NCBI GenBank assembly: GCA_030220185.1
Contig: JASPKZ010004202.1
Coordinates: 2,236,001 to 2,300,000 of the forward strand
Source: Diploptera punctata
Taxonomy: Eukaryota > Arthropoda > Insecta > Blattodea > Blaberidae
DNA length: 64,000 nt
Direction: 5' to 3'
The notes under the pieces are model-generated. The model did not search any database. It worked only from the letters and a program-made list of their open reading frames with translations, and was not told the DNA's origin. Shown here in pieces: positions 32,257 through 43,469 of this stretch. A program made the translations under genes and the position numbers. Numbering within the stretch: the stretch's first letter is position 1; the number at the start of each line of letters is the position of its first letter.

Positions 32257-32585
32257 GTCCACCGCTGTGGTCTCGAGGTAGCGTGCTGCCTTGTCACGCA
32301 GCGGGCCCGGGTTCAATCCCCGGTCGGGACAGTTTTTGTGGGTGAGGGTTTTTATCGGGGTTTTTCCTCACTGTAAGACAAATGTCAGGAAAACTTTAAG
32401 GCCCAAACGGTCCCCGAAATCATATGGGCATCGAAATCATCATCATTCATATTCATCTTTTCATCATCATCCTTCATCGGTATGGAAAGCAACGGGAAGC
32501 TACCACACCTATAATTCCCTAGTGAAGCTGCAAGCATAGCATGAAATTGCAGTGAAGGACCTGCCTTCGGGCAGAATTACTATGG
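32257..32585 (+). mobile_element. SINE-A, complete copy
   Basis: Head gtccaccgctgtggtctcga, then cgggttcaatccccgg, the body, and the end ctgccttcgggcagaattac. Confidence 0.88.
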
Positions 32586-32689
32586 ATCGATTAAGATTAA
32601 GTGGTTTTTATTGGATCTTAGAAGTCATATTTCTCACTTTTTCAGATCTTTGGTCATACTTCTGCTTATTTCTATGACTATTTAACTCT

Positions 32690-33265
32690 TGCCACGAATG
32701 CTAGTCAATGACCAATCACGTTTTAATGAATGCTGTTTTACAACCAATGACAGTCGTGTTTAACCTCGCTCTTTATCGATTTCTCTTTATCAGCTCTGCT
32801 TTTGTGATAAAGAAATCTCCTTTTTAGTGTTCTGAACAGGTCAAAGCATTATTTTTCTCCAACAAATACATTGAATATGGCAAATAATGAAAATATTCCT
32901 TGATTTTACTGAGTTGTTTACTAAAAAAATAAATGAATAACCCGTAATGTTGATTATGATATATAGTTTGATGTATTTCATTATTTATGCACTTGGATGC
33001 ATTCTTACAATATTGCGATCTTATTTGGCAATAAATAATATGATCAAGCAGCAGTGAATGAACATAATCTCACATATTTGTTTTCAAACATCGCCGTTTA
33101 CATTAAATATATAATTATTTTAAAATAACTATAGTTAAACAATGATTTATGAGTAAACAGCTTAATTTTATTCGTTAAATAGTCCTAACAAATGCCACGA
33201 GTGATTTCCAAATTATCGATAAATTCACGACTCATCTATTCTATTCTACTGGGCCAATCAGTCAT
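32690..33265 (+). repeat. Repeat H copy
   Basis: 32940-33230 matches 59270-59590 (shared gttttcaaacatcgccgttt, aaataactatagttaaa, cttaattttattcgttaaat). No ORF. Class unknown. Confidence 0.6.
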
Positions 33266-33459
33266 GATATTTATCACATTTACCATTACGAGTTTGGAAT
33301 TATGCAAACAATCCGGTTAATTTGATATTTTTTTAAAAATTATCACATTTACCGACATTATTGGTGATTATGCATAATTACCGGTTATTACATATAATCA
33401 CGAGTTTAATACTTTTACCCTAACATGTACATGAGAAGATTTAACCTGTTGATTAATAG
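33266..33459. other. Nothing recognised
   Basis: AT-rich spacer. Confidence 0.3.
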
Positions 33460-33556
33460 TAATAGCAATAGTAGTAGTAGTAGTAGTTGTTGTAGTGAAA
33501 GTAGTAGTAGTAGTAGAGTAGTAGTGGTGGAAGTAGTAGTAGTAGTAGTAGTAGTA
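33460..33556. repeat. (AGT)n microsatellite
   Basis: An imperfect agt run with short interruptions. The short coding frames through it are artefacts. Confidence 0.9.
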
Positions 33557-33579
33557 GGGATATTTTATTGGATATTCTA

Positions 33580-34011
33580 TTCCACGGTGTCACCAGTGAA
33601 TATTCGATCGGATTACAAGTGACTTTTAGCGTCATGTTGGCCAATGTGATAACACATGTTAGATCGCATATAAGGGGATTCTATCCCAAGAGTTCACCTA
33701 CATTAGTGGCAAGTTAGGGTGAGAAAATGTGCAAGTTATGGGTAAGTTAGGATGAGAAAATGGGGGAGTTAGTACACCAGCTTAGTTTAGAGTTCACTTG
33801 TTTGTTAGCGGGTTTTAGTGATAAGTTGACTACACTGTCTGATTAATGACTGTAATACATAGTTTACATTGCAAATATGGTGATTTTAGGTTACTTTGAG
33901 CTCAACTTCTCACTTCATTTTAAGGCGTTTTCACATTTTTTTTGGGGGGAAGTCAAATATATATATATTTCTCTGACGTAATTATTCACATACTGAAACA
34001 TTATATTGCGT
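33580..34011 (+). repeat. Repeat D, second copy
   Basis: Homologous to 10627-11047. It resumes at 34814-34880 after an 800-bp insertion. A duplication tatattgcgt (34002-34011, 34814-34823) flanks the insertion. Confidence 0.65.
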
Positions 34012-34012
34012 C

Positions 34013-34230
34013 AAATTATTTATAGTCTGTTCATCTTACCTCAATATTAATGTTGATTTGTTCTTGAACATGTTTCGATTATATCAGTCAGACAAGATGC
34101 TGACGATGATTATGATATAATCGAAACATGTTCAAGAACAAATCAACATTAATATTGAGGTAAGATGATCAGACTAAATATAATTTAATTAAAATAACTT
34201 CAAAATATCACTTCCTAAAATAAAATATAT
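34013..34230. mobile_element. Foldback element 4
   Basis: The arms are about 34013-34083 and 34115-34185: left ttacctcaatattaatgttg and its complement on the right. The tail aacttcaaaatatcacttcc resembles the tails of foldbacks 1-3. The core is CTGACGA (34100-34106), hairpin GATTAT/ATAATC (34108-34113, 34117-34122), GAAAC (34123-34127). It adjoins the LINE-1 at 34240, and both lie within the repeat D duplication. Confidence 0.75.
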
Positions 34231-34239
34231 ATATTTTTT

Positions 34240-34805
34240 TGGAAATGCATGCTATTATGCATTGCAGAGACTTTTGATGTCCCAACTCCTTTCAAAAAAC
34301 GTTAAACTGAATATATATAAAACTATTATTCTACCAGTTATATTATATGGGTGCGAAACATGGGCTCTTACTTTAAGGGAGGAAAGGAGATTACGAGTAT
34401 TTGAGAATAAAGTACTTAGGAAAATTTTTGGACCAAAGAGAGATGAACAGACAGGTGAATGGAGAAGACTACATAACAATGAACTACATGGTGTTTATAG
34501 GAAGCCAGATATAATAAGAACAGTTAAGTCTCGTAGACTGCGATGGGCAGGACCATCCCTGGGCAGGACATGTTGCACGTATGGGGAATGAAAGACGTGG
34601 CCTGGAAGCTTCTTGTAGGAAAGCCAGAAGGAAAACGCCCAGTTGGTAGACCAAGAATGAGGTGGGAGAACAACATTAACTATGATTTGAGGGAAGTAGA
34701 TTATACAGGGAATGATTGCAAAGCATTAGCTCAGGATAGGGATGTATGGAGAGCTTATGTCCGCGCGGCCATGAACCTACGGGTTCGATAGTGCCAGTGA
34801 GTAAG
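34240..34805 (+). mobile_element. LINE-1, best-preserved C-terminus
   Basis: The frame 34262-34591 reads KLNIYKTIILPVILYGCETW, LRVFENKVLRKIFGPKRDEQ, NELHGVYRKPDIIRT. After a shift near 34555 it continues GKPEGKRPVGRPRMRWENN, REVDYTGND and AYVRAAMNLRVR and stop. An extra copy of a gggcaggac-type segment marks the frameshift. Confidence 0.88.
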
Positions 34806-35004
34806 TAAGTAAGTATATTGCGTGTTTTTTCTTTTTTTTATTTGAATATATGTTGGTGGCATATAATCTCCATTTTATTTAACAACATCGTTTTAAAGAA
34901 AGGTCACGCCATTGTAGTAGCAATTCAAATCTAGGCGTAAAAGGGTCGTTAAATTTTGATCAGAGAATCTTATTTTAGGTTTGATGCTCTTTTAGTGCTA
35001 TAAA

Positions 35005-35155
35005 TATGCAAAACGGGACAAACGACTTTACTTCCTCACCGAAGGATTTTTTCGTTCCTAAATGCCCATCGACCTCGGCGTGTTTGAACCCGTGAACTAC
35101 GAAACCAGAGGAGATCATAGCAACTAGTAGTTCTCTGGGACCGACATTTTATTTC
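35005..35155 (-). mobile_element. SINE-D fragment
   Basis: The pattern cctaaatgcccatcgacctc, then tttgaacccgtgaactacg, matches a diverged SINE-D head on the minus strand. Confidence 0.5.
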
Positions 35156-35603
35156 ATGTTAAGTATGGACTGATATTGGAAACGTTCCAGATTCAAATTC
35201 CAGCGAGTATCAAACTGGTTAAGGATTTTCGTGAAGTCTCGCATAATTGTTTAGCTGAATACCGAGTTAAGTACTGTATTTCTTTAAAAAAAACTTAGGT
35301 ATTCCTCTCATTTCATGCGAATTTATGGCTGTAGACATAACCTAAAAACTAGTCAGGAGAGAAAGAGAACTTGAACAACGGTGTATCGACATAGTTCGTT
35401 ATTGTATTATCTATTTGACGTTCTGATTAGAGACCCATTGAAAAAAAAGTGATTGGAAAAGCAATCATCTGAGGAACATATTTAAAAAAAATCATAATGG
35501 GATTGTGCATTTGATCAAAACTGTATTTTACCTATCACCACCACCATCAGTGGCATCAAGAATTAGACCTTAATATCTGTTCCGATATTATATATATATA
35601 TAT
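35156..35603. other. Nothing recognised
   Basis: Includes a (TA)n run near 35590. Confidence 0.3.
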
Positions 35604-36388
35604 ATATATATATTAATGACATCATCCAAAATTGGAAAAGTATTGTTAATATAGGCATAAGAATGGACCGTTTTAAAAATATCAAACGTTTTAATGTATG
35701 CTGACAACATGGTTATTATTCAAGAAAATGAAAATAATTTGCAGTGATTTTTACATGAATTAAATCAGTTATGCCAAGAATATAATTTTAAAATATCAAA
35801 AGAAAAAAACAAAGATTATCGAATTTTGGGGAAACGAACATATAAGATCAAATATCGTAATAGACAACAAACCTCTGGAAAAAAGTAACAAATTTTAATT
35901 ATTTGGTTTGCAATTTTACTATAAACACAAAAACTGAAAGAGACATACATATGAAACTGTCGAAATTTCAAATGATATGTGGAACTATACATAAAACATT
36001 AAAGAACAAAACAAGAAGTGATACTAGATTGAAGTTTTATAAAACATTGGTAGTTCCTGCATTACTTCATGGAGGCGAAACTTGGGTAATGACCAAAAAA
36101 TTACAAAGTAGAATACAAAGCTCAGAAATGAACTTTCTTAGAAGCACAAAAGGCTGCACAAGATTGGATCGGATGAAAAATGAAGATATAAGAACAGAGT
36201 TAAATATATATCCATTGAATGAGAAAATCAAAGAATGTAGAGAGAAATGGTTTACACATGTAGAAAGGATGAATGTAACAAGATTATCACGAACAGCATT
36301 CAATTACAAGCCAAGAGGTTCAAGGAATGTAGAAGTCCAGTGAAAAGATGGACGGAACAACTGTGAGGCGACACAGGCAAGAAGAAGA
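35604..36388 (+). mobile_element. LINE-2, RT end
   Basis: Translation in shifting frames gives NVLMYADNMVIIQE (the Y-A-D-D box degraded to YADN), then the 146-codon frame 35903-36343 with RLKFYKTLVVPALLHGGETW, RTELNIYPLNEKIKE and RHVERMN-like sequence. It ends in a gaagaagaagg tail. Confidence 0.85.
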
Positions 36389-36394
36389 AGGTGT

Positions 36395-36560
36395 TATGTT
36401 AGAATTGGCCTGTCCATCTTTTTTTTTTTGGGTCTTCCTACATTTCTTCTTCTTAGTGATCTGTAGTGAAGAATCTGTTTGGGGATTCTATTGTTATCCA
36501 TTACATTGATGTTGTCAACATATTCGTCTCTGCATTCTGCAATCCTATCTAATAACGTGA
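36395..36560 (-). mobile_element. LINE 3'-end fragment
   Basis: The minus frame reads IAECRDEYVDNINVMDNNRI, then PKQILHYRSLRRRNVGRPKK, a LINE ORF2 tail. Confidence 0.65.
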
Positions 36561-36564
36561 ATAT

Positions 36565-36958
36565 ATTTAGTATTTGAGAATAGAATTCGTAGGAACATTT
36601 TTGGGCCAAAAAGATATGAAGACAGGTGAATGGAGAAAACAACATAATAGTGAACTACATGATATGTCTAGGAAGCCAGATATAATAAGAACAGTTAAGT
36701 CTAGTAGACTGCGATGGGCAGGACATGTGGCACTTATGGAGGATGAAAGAGGAGCATGGAAGCTTCTTGTAGGAAAAGCAGAGGGAAAACGCCCAGTTGG
36801 TAGACCAAGAATGAGGTGGGAGAGTAACATTGTACATGATTTGAGGGAAGTAGATTATACAGGAAATGATTTGAAAACATTAGCTCAGGATAGGGATGTG
36901 TGGAGAGCGTATGTCCGCGCGGCCATGAACCTACGGGTTCGATAGAGCCAGTAAGTTA
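36565..36958 (+). mobile_element. LINE-1 3' end
   Basis: The frame 36574-36945 is open: GEWRKQHNSELHDMSRKPD, then LLVGKAEGKRPVGRPRMRW, DLREVDYTGND and RAAMNLRVR. Confidence 0.85.
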
Positions 36959-36964
36959 GTTATA

Positions 36965-37200
36965 TTTACTTCTGTTCGTATATTTTCATTTCGTTAACTA
37001 TCTGCTATTGTATATCCAGCCACACTCCTCAGAAACCTCATTTCTGACGTTTCTATTCTTCGTTCCTGATTTTTGGTTAAGACCCAGTGTTCCGATCCAT
37101 ATATTAGTGTTGGAACTGCCATTCTTTTATAACATTTTTAAAGTGTCTCCTTTCTAGTTCCCTTGAGACTTCGTTTTGTGATGCCACACATATACAGGTA
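36965..37200 (-). mobile_element. LINE fragment
   Basis: The minus frames contain NTNIWIGTLGLNQK and RNRNVRNEVSEECGW, resembling the YGSE.W / EM.FLR.. region of LINE ORF2. Strongly degraded. Confidence 0.5.
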
Positions 37201-37394
37201 AGTAAATTTATTTATTTTGAGTGCAATGTCTTCACTTTTCTATATTACACATTGTATCCGGATAATTAAAATTGCCCCACCAGATGTCTTACCCTGCTAG
37301 ACTCCAGTAATGTCTCTTGGGGATATCAATATATAGGCTACTTTCAAATTTCATGGTAAAAAATTAAAATATAGGCCTAAATTGGTTTAACATT

Positions 37395-37880
37395 CCAAGT
37401 TGAAGCTGATAGATCAAAGAAAATCACAAATTTCACAAAAACAACGGGGATAATTAACAGTATAATGAAACCATCTTTAGCACAAAAGAATAGAAGATTA
37501 CGGCTTTATAAGGTTCTCGCAAGACCAGTATTAAGATATGGTAGTGAAGCATGGACAATACGAAGAAGAGATGAAAGCCGAATAACAGCAAATGAGATGC
37601 GATTTATGCGCCGAACAGCAGACTACACAAAGTGGGACCATAAAAGAAATGAAGAAATTATGGAAGAGTTGGATGTAGAACCCATTCTTCACCACATACA
37701 AAACTACCAGAACAACTGGAAAGCCCATCTTCAACGAATGCCGTCTCATAGAATTCCAAAAGCCATACTTCGCTACTGTCCCCAAGGCAAAAGATCGCTG
37801 GGACTTCCAAAAGCGCTGGATGGAAAATTCCTCTTTGAGACCGTAACAGGCCACACGGCCTAATATAACCCTAGCAATAG
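37395..37880 (+). mobile_element. LINE-3, second plus copy
   Basis: The 132-codon frame 37465-37863 is nearly the same as 18350-18733 (VLARPVLRYGSEAWTIRRRD, MRRTADYTKWDHKRNEE). Confidence 0.87.
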
Positions 37881-38067
37881 TTCCTGAACAATGAAATTTG
37901 TAATGGGAGCTTAGATGCGAGTCCTGTACTAACCAGATGTAGGTCTCAGCCAATAGGAAGTATGACCACACGTCATTGCAACTCCCTCGCTAGCGAATAT
38001 CAAATACAGTCACTGCTAAACATTTTTAAAATCTCACTACAAAGATTAATTAATATAGGTAATCTTT

Positions 38068-38330
38068 AGCGTAGACTGCGATGGGCAGGACATGTGGCAC
38101 GAATGGGAAATGAAAGACGTGCATGGAAGCTTTTTGTAGGAAAACCAGAGGGAAAACGCCCAGTTGGTAGACCAAGAATGAGGTGGGGGAATAACATTAA
38201 CTATGATTTGAGGGAAGTAAATTATACAGGGGATGATTGGAAAACATTGGCTCAGGATAGTGATATATGGAGAGCTTATGTCCGCCCGACCATGAACCTA
38301 CGGGTTCGATAGTGTCAGTGAGTTAGTTAG
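38068..38330 (+). mobile_element. LINE-1 3' end
   Basis: The frame 38094-38312 reads ARMGNERRAWKLFVGKPEGK, then RPRMRWGNNINYDLREVNY and ends MNLRVR and stop. Confidence 0.82.
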
Positions 38331-39112
38331 TTAGGAGGCATTGTGTAAATAAAAAAAATCACAACTGTTAAGTAATTAACTAAATACACATTCACATTGC
38401 ATTATAATTTTAAGACTTGAGGCAGCAAGTGTACAAAATATTATAATTAAAGTCTACGGTTTTAAATCTAAAATCAACACATCCGCGTCTCACTATAATT
38501 CTCTATGGACTGTACATAGGAACTGTTTTGTTTGTTCACGTGGCAGACAAGGAATTCACAGATCAGCAGTCTGGATAGGCTCTCCCATTGGATTTACGGT
38601 CAAGGACATTGTTCAAAATCCCTTGTGCGACCTATACTTGCATGGATATGATGATGATGGATTTATTTGTTTCTCTGAAGAGCCGCTGCTGATATGTTTT
38701 GAACTCTATATAACACAGGTCCAGTTTGAGCGAATTGTATAGAGGTGTTTGCAGTCGCCCCTGATGACATTTCGCTGTAAACCTGAGAGAGTTGAATGAC
38801 CAGGCAAGTAATCAGTCGTCCTTGAAAGTTAGTTTTGCCGATCACTGCCCCTGCTCTGCTATGTGCGTTAGCTAGGTCAACTCCAATCCTACTGTTCGCT
38901 TTTTCCAATTACGCTCCTAACGGGGCAGCGGCTTCGCAAAAACTCAACTCTTCTTGCTGCTGAAGACAAGAGTACGCTTGAGAGAAAATGAAACACTTGT
39001 TTGGTGAGAGAGTGAAAATGGGATTTTGTTCTGTGGACCATTACATTTTTACAAAATAAATATGTCAAAGAATTTATGCCCTCGTGATGGAACAAATTAT
39101 TCTCTTTACTTA
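38331..39112. other. Nothing recognised
   Basis: Open minus frames at 38663-38908 and 38889-39095 have no motif I recognise and no clear splice context. Confidence 0.3.
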
Positions 39113-39422
39113 CTACTTACTTACTCACTGGCACTATCGAACCCGTAGGTTCATGGCCGCGCGGATATAAGCTCTCCATATATCCCTATCCTGAGCTAAC
39201 GTCTTCCAATAATCCCCTGTCTCTCTCAAATCATGATTAATGTTATTCTCCCACCTAATTCGTGGGCTACCTATTCAACGTTTTCCCTCTGGTTTTCTTA
39301 CAAGGAGTTTCCATGCTCCTCGTTCATGCCCCGTTGGTGCCACATGTCCTGCTTATCGCAATCTATGACACATAACTGTCTTGTTACGTCTGGTTTCCTA
39401 TAAAAATCATGTCACTCATTGT
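39113..39422 (-). mobile_element. LINE-1 3'-end fragment
   Basis: The reversed LINE-1 end: ctcactggcactatcgaacc, ggttcatggccgcgcggata and gtgccacatgtcctgcttat. Confidence 0.82.
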
Positions 39423-39462
39423 CATGTATTCAAACACACACACACATATATATATATATAAA

Positions 39463-39786
39463 GTCCATCGCTGTCGTCTCGAGGTAGCGTGCTGTCTTGT
39501 CACGCAGCGGACCCGGGTTCGATCTCCGGTCGGGACAGGCTCTTCGGTGAGGTTTTTCTCGGGGTTTTTCTTCACCTGTAAGACATGTCAGGAAGCTTAG
39601 GGTCCAACGGTCCCCGAAAATCATTCGGCCATCATCATCACCCTTATCATTATCATCATCCTTCACCGGTGTGGAAGGCAATGAGAAGCTCCACACCTGT
39701 AATTCCCTAGTAAAGCTGCAAAGCATAGCATGAAAATGCTATGATTGCAGTGAAAGACCTTCCCTCGGACAGAATTAGTATGGATG
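39463..39786 (+). mobile_element. SINE-A copy
   Basis: Head gtccatcgctgtcgtctcga, B-box-like cgggttcgatctccgg, end ccctcggacagaattagt. Confidence 0.86.
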
Positions 39787-39812
39787 GATATATGTGGATG
39801 GATAAATATATG

Positions 39813-40141
39813 GTCCACCGCTGTGGCCTCGAGGTAGCGTGCAGCCTTGTCACGCAGCGGGCCCGGGTTCGATTTCCGGTGGACAGACTCCTGGGTGCGG
39901 GTTTTTCGGGGTTTTTCCTCTCCTATAAGACAAATGTCAGGAAGCTGAGGGCCCAACGGTCCCCGAAAATCATCCGGCCATCATCATCATCCTTATCATT
40001 ATCATCATCATCCCTCACCGGTGCGGAAAGCAACGGTAAGCTACCACACCTTTAATTCCTTAGTAAAGCTGCAAAGCATAGCATGAAAAATACTATGATT
40101 GCAGTGAAAGAAGTGCCCTCGGGCAGAATCACTATAGAATG
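39813..40141 (+). mobile_element. SINE-A copy, tandem with the previous one
   Basis: Head gtccaccgctgtggcctcga, 26 bp after the end of the previous copy. End ccctcgggcagaatcactat. Confidence 0.86.
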
Positions 40142-40249
40142 GAGAATATTCTATTAGACAAAATATACATGTTTAGTGTCTGAATGGGTAAAGGTCGCTG
40201 TGGGCAAATTAGGCATCTAGCCGCCATAAAACTCTTCCAAATCTTAGTA

Positions 40250-40445
40250 TTTTTACATGAAATGTGAAGTTAGTTAATATATTTCAGCAGTATATTAACA
40301 AATAGGAGCCTTCAATTAAAAGACTAATGATTATGCTACCTTTGCACGGTCAATATACCGCGGCCATTTAATTAAATCATAGGGCAGGCAATACTTCACA
40401 ATTAGTCTAAAATCCGTTATAAATGATAAGTTGAAAGTGACAATA
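40250..40445 (-). other. Nuclear insertion of mitochondrial 16S rRNA (NUMT)
   Basis: On the minus strand the sequence contains gaccgtgcaaaggtagcata, atcattagtcttttaattga and aaatggccgcggtatattga, the strongly conserved centre of insect mitochondrial large-subunit rRNA, in the correct order. The flanking GAAGCTC-like and cctgccct parts have drifted. It is a short dead copy, not a functional rRNA. Confidence 0.85.
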
Positions 40446-40794
40446 TCTCTTCAGTTTTGTTTCATCGGTAAGAATGTATAATTTTTAATTAGGATTGTTA
40501 TTTTTATGGCAAATAAAGCTGATTTTTTTGCAGCGCCTGTACCACAGTTAACTGTTTGCTTTACGTATTCACAAGAACATGGCAAAAAAATTGTAAACAA
40601 GACGAAGGGTCAATGTTCCCCAAAAATTTGAATTCTCAGATTATGTTTAAGACGTTAAATTACTCCCAAACGTGTTAGCAGTCATAACCACACGAGGTTG
40701 TTAAACGTCCCTGGAGGACATTAGCGTTCAACGAGAATCTGTAAATGTTTCACCATGTTAATATCGTACTGTATTTACATACGTACCAAGTCAA
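40446..40794. other. Nothing recognised
   Basis: It could hold more drifted mitochondrial sequence, but I cannot align it by eye. Confidence 0.3.
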
Positions 40795-41575
40795 ATGATT
40801 TTAATTATTTGGCTTGCAATTTTACTATAAACACACAAACTGAAAGAGACATAGGGCCTACATATGAAACTGTCGAAATTTCAAATGATATGCGGAACTA
40901 CATAAAACATTAAAGAATAAAACAAGAAGAGATCATTACTTACTTACTCACTGGCACTATCGAACCCGTAGGTTCATGACCGCGCGGACATAAGCTCTCC
41001 ATACATCCCTATCCTGAGCTAATGCTTTCGAATCATTCCCTGTATAATCTACTTCCATCAAATAATAGTTAGTCATTCTCCCACCTCAATCTTGGTCTAC
41101 CAACTGGGCGTTTTCCCTCTGGCTTTCCTACAAGAAGCTTCCATGCACGTCTTTCATTCCCAATACGCGCAACATGTCCTGCAGAAGATACTAGATTGAA
41201 GTTTTATAAAACATTGGCAATTCCTGCATTATTTTATGGGAGCGAAACTTAGGTAATGACCAAAAAATTACAAAGTAGAATACAAAGCGCAGAAATGAAC
41301 TTCCTTAGAAGAGCAAAATGCTGCACAAGAATGGGTCGGATAAAGAATGAATATATAAGAACAGAGTTAAATATACATCCATTGAATGAGAAAATCAAAT
41401 AATATAGGGAGAAATGGCTTACACATGTAGAAAGAATGGATGTATGAAGATTACCAAGAGCAGCATTCAACTACAAGCCAAGAGATTCAAGGAAAGTAAG
41501 AAGGCCAGTGAAAAGATGGACAGAACAACTGTGAGGCGGAACAGGCAATTTGCCTAGCTCGTGAAGTGAAGAAGA
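40795..41575 (+). mobile_element. LINE-2, split by LINE-1
   Basis: 40795-40936 and 41182-41575 are consecutive parts of LINE-2 (FTINTQTERD-like, then KFYKTLAIPALFYGSET, RTELNIHPLNEKIK), with stops and a gaagaagaagaa tail. Confidence 0.8.
40937..41181 (-). mobile_element. LINE-1 end inserted in LINE-2
   Basis: The reversed LINE-1 3' end (ctcactggcactatcgaacc to gcgcaacatgtcctgc). The flanking aagaagagat / agaagat is a probable short TSD. Confidence 0.82.
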
Positions 41576-41777
41576 AGAAGAACTTAGCCGAGTGGTACTG
41601 TTTGGATTGGAATCCTAATTGAGAGAACTACATTTCAAGTATCGATTTTGTGGTTTTTCTTAAGGCAGCTCAAGTCGGGGGGGAAAAGTTAAATATACTT
41701 ATTTTAAACGCCAGCTTTCTCTCTCAGTACATGTTCAATGAATATTACTAACTTTTTCAATAAGTACTACTCCTTGG

Positions 41778-42095
41778 GGCGACAGGCCTAGAATACCCTT
41801 GGCCTATCATCCGACTGCTGGCCTCACAACCACATGTGTTAATCGCGAGGCAGACGATCTTCCAGCCAGTGTAGGGATGACATATTGGCATCATGTCAGG
41901 AACCCCAGCCGTTATAGCTGGTCTTCTCAACCTGGAGCCGCTACCCAAATGCCTCACGATGCTGGGTAGGCACTGGTCCCATACTGGTCGAAATCCCATG
42001 AGAAAATTTATTCTCCTTGGAGACCCGAATCAGCGCAAATCGCATAGCTCTTCGCCAAGGCTTCTTGCCTTAACCACTCAGCTACGGCGCTGGAC
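41778..42095 (-). mobile_element. SINE-C copy
   Basis: The sequence gcgacaggcctagaataccc, then ctgctggcctcacaacc, with the tRNA-like head on minus (gcgccgtagctgagtggtta). Confidence 0.82.
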
Positions 42096-42249
42096 CAGGC
42101 TAATTTAGTTACGCTTATTTGCGTACAGATGTCAACGAGTGGCATGTAGTTAGCACATCGCCTCAATGATGCAACTAAACTGTAAAAATATAAATACTCC
42201 CGCTTTTGGTATACATCCTCCATGCTAGTGTTAATTAATTTATATTTAT

Positions 42250-42567
42250 TCCATCCATAGTAATTCTGCCCGAAGGCAGGTCCTTCACTGCTATGCTTGT
42301 AGCTTTACTAGGGAATTGTAGGTGTGGTAGCTTCCTGTTGCTTTCCACACCGGTGGAAGGATGATGATGATAAGGATGATCATGATGATGATGGCCATAT
42401 GATTTCGGGGACCGTTTAGGCCTTAAAGTTTTCCTGACGTTTGTCTTACAGGTGAGGAAAAACCCCGATAAAAACCTCACCCAGAAAAACTGTCCCGACC
42501 GGGGATCAAACCCGGGCCCGCAGCGTGACAAGGCAGCACGCTACCTCGAGACCACAGCGGCGGACGT
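42250..42567 (-). mobile_element. SINE-A copy
   Basis: Minus head ccgccgctgtggtctcgagg, B-box-like cgggtttgatccccgg and the usual end. Confidence 0.86.
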
Positions 42568-42762
42568 TATAATTATTATAGACCAAATAATGAATAAATA
42601 TAATCTTGTATAGAGTTTCCTTATTAGTGGTTTTGTTTGTACACAAAAAAGCGTGGAGTTAAGGCGTTAGGCGTGGTTCAGGCGGCGACCTGTTTAGGAA
42701 ACAACGGCCCGACATTTAACAACGTATCGTGAACAAAATCTTGCATAAATGCCTTAATATCT

Positions 42763-43330
42763 TTATTAGATTACTCTGAACAACAAAAGGAAATTTCTTT
42801 TTGTCTCAGAAAGAAAAATATGTGATTCTGATAGTATTTTTTCTCCTGAATTCAAATATGATATCGGTTTTTCTCCATCATGCAAGGTTTCCGAGAGACA
42901 GGAATTTATAATTTCAAACACTTTAATGTTTTCTACATTCGTAACTACACAATATTCGAACATTCGGACTCACCTAGAAAGTAAGAAATAACGATTTTCT
43001 GCTATATTTCGCTTGTGGAGCATCCCTCTTGATGGTCCAACAATAATCGGTCAGCATATTAGGATTCCATTTGCCTTGATATCTCTTTTCCATAGCTGAA
43101 ATCTCCTGATGAAACTGTTCCCCGTTTTATTTTAGAATGGACAAATGGATGAAAAAACGTTTGTTAAAAAATTATTATTTAAATCCATTAATTGAAATTG
43201 AAATAAAAAACTGTGGGTGATGGAGAAATTCCGAATACATATTTGAAAACACGATAAAAAACTGCATGAAGTACAACTATTGATACTCATGAGACAAAAA
43301 TCATGTTGACCAGTGTTATTAAAAAGTTAA
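42763..43330. repeat. Repeat I, uninterrupted copy
   Basis: It is more than 500 bp homologous to 62695-63835 (shared actacacaatattcgaacat, cttgatggtccaacaataat, gaaattgaaataaa, ctcatgagacaaaaatcatg). It contains the ORF remnant at 42974-43126. Confidence 0.75.
42974..43126 (-). pseudogene. C-terminal remnant of an arthropod repeat-associated ORF
   Basis: The minus frame, open to a TAG at 42974, reads EQFHQEISAMEKRYQGKW, then NPNMLTDYCWTIKRDAP and KYSRKSLFLTF. From memory, an HQDIS-MEKRYQGKW-DYCWT-RD block recurs in uncharacterised arthropod proteins that are multi-copy and look transposon-related; I do not know their function. A stop lies just upstream (43127-43129), so it is a fragment or a last exon. 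The 62-63 kb copy is broken by LINE-4. Confidence 0.6.
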
Positions 43331-43469
43331 TGTGCAGTAGTATAAATAAATAAAATTGGCATATAAAAAATGAATTGGTTCGAGGAGAGCGTTTGAGACT
43401 CGTCAATAAGTCCCGGGTACACATCCCTAGACCGACCTAATTACTCTTTGTGGCTTTTCAAGGCATATA

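Noticed and set aside
33453..33644. Tyr-rich frame
   Set aside because: It is translation of the (AGT)n repeat.
40201..40260. Extension of the mitochondrial copy to the left
   Set aside because: I cannot see conserved 16S blocks there, so the limit was set near 40250.
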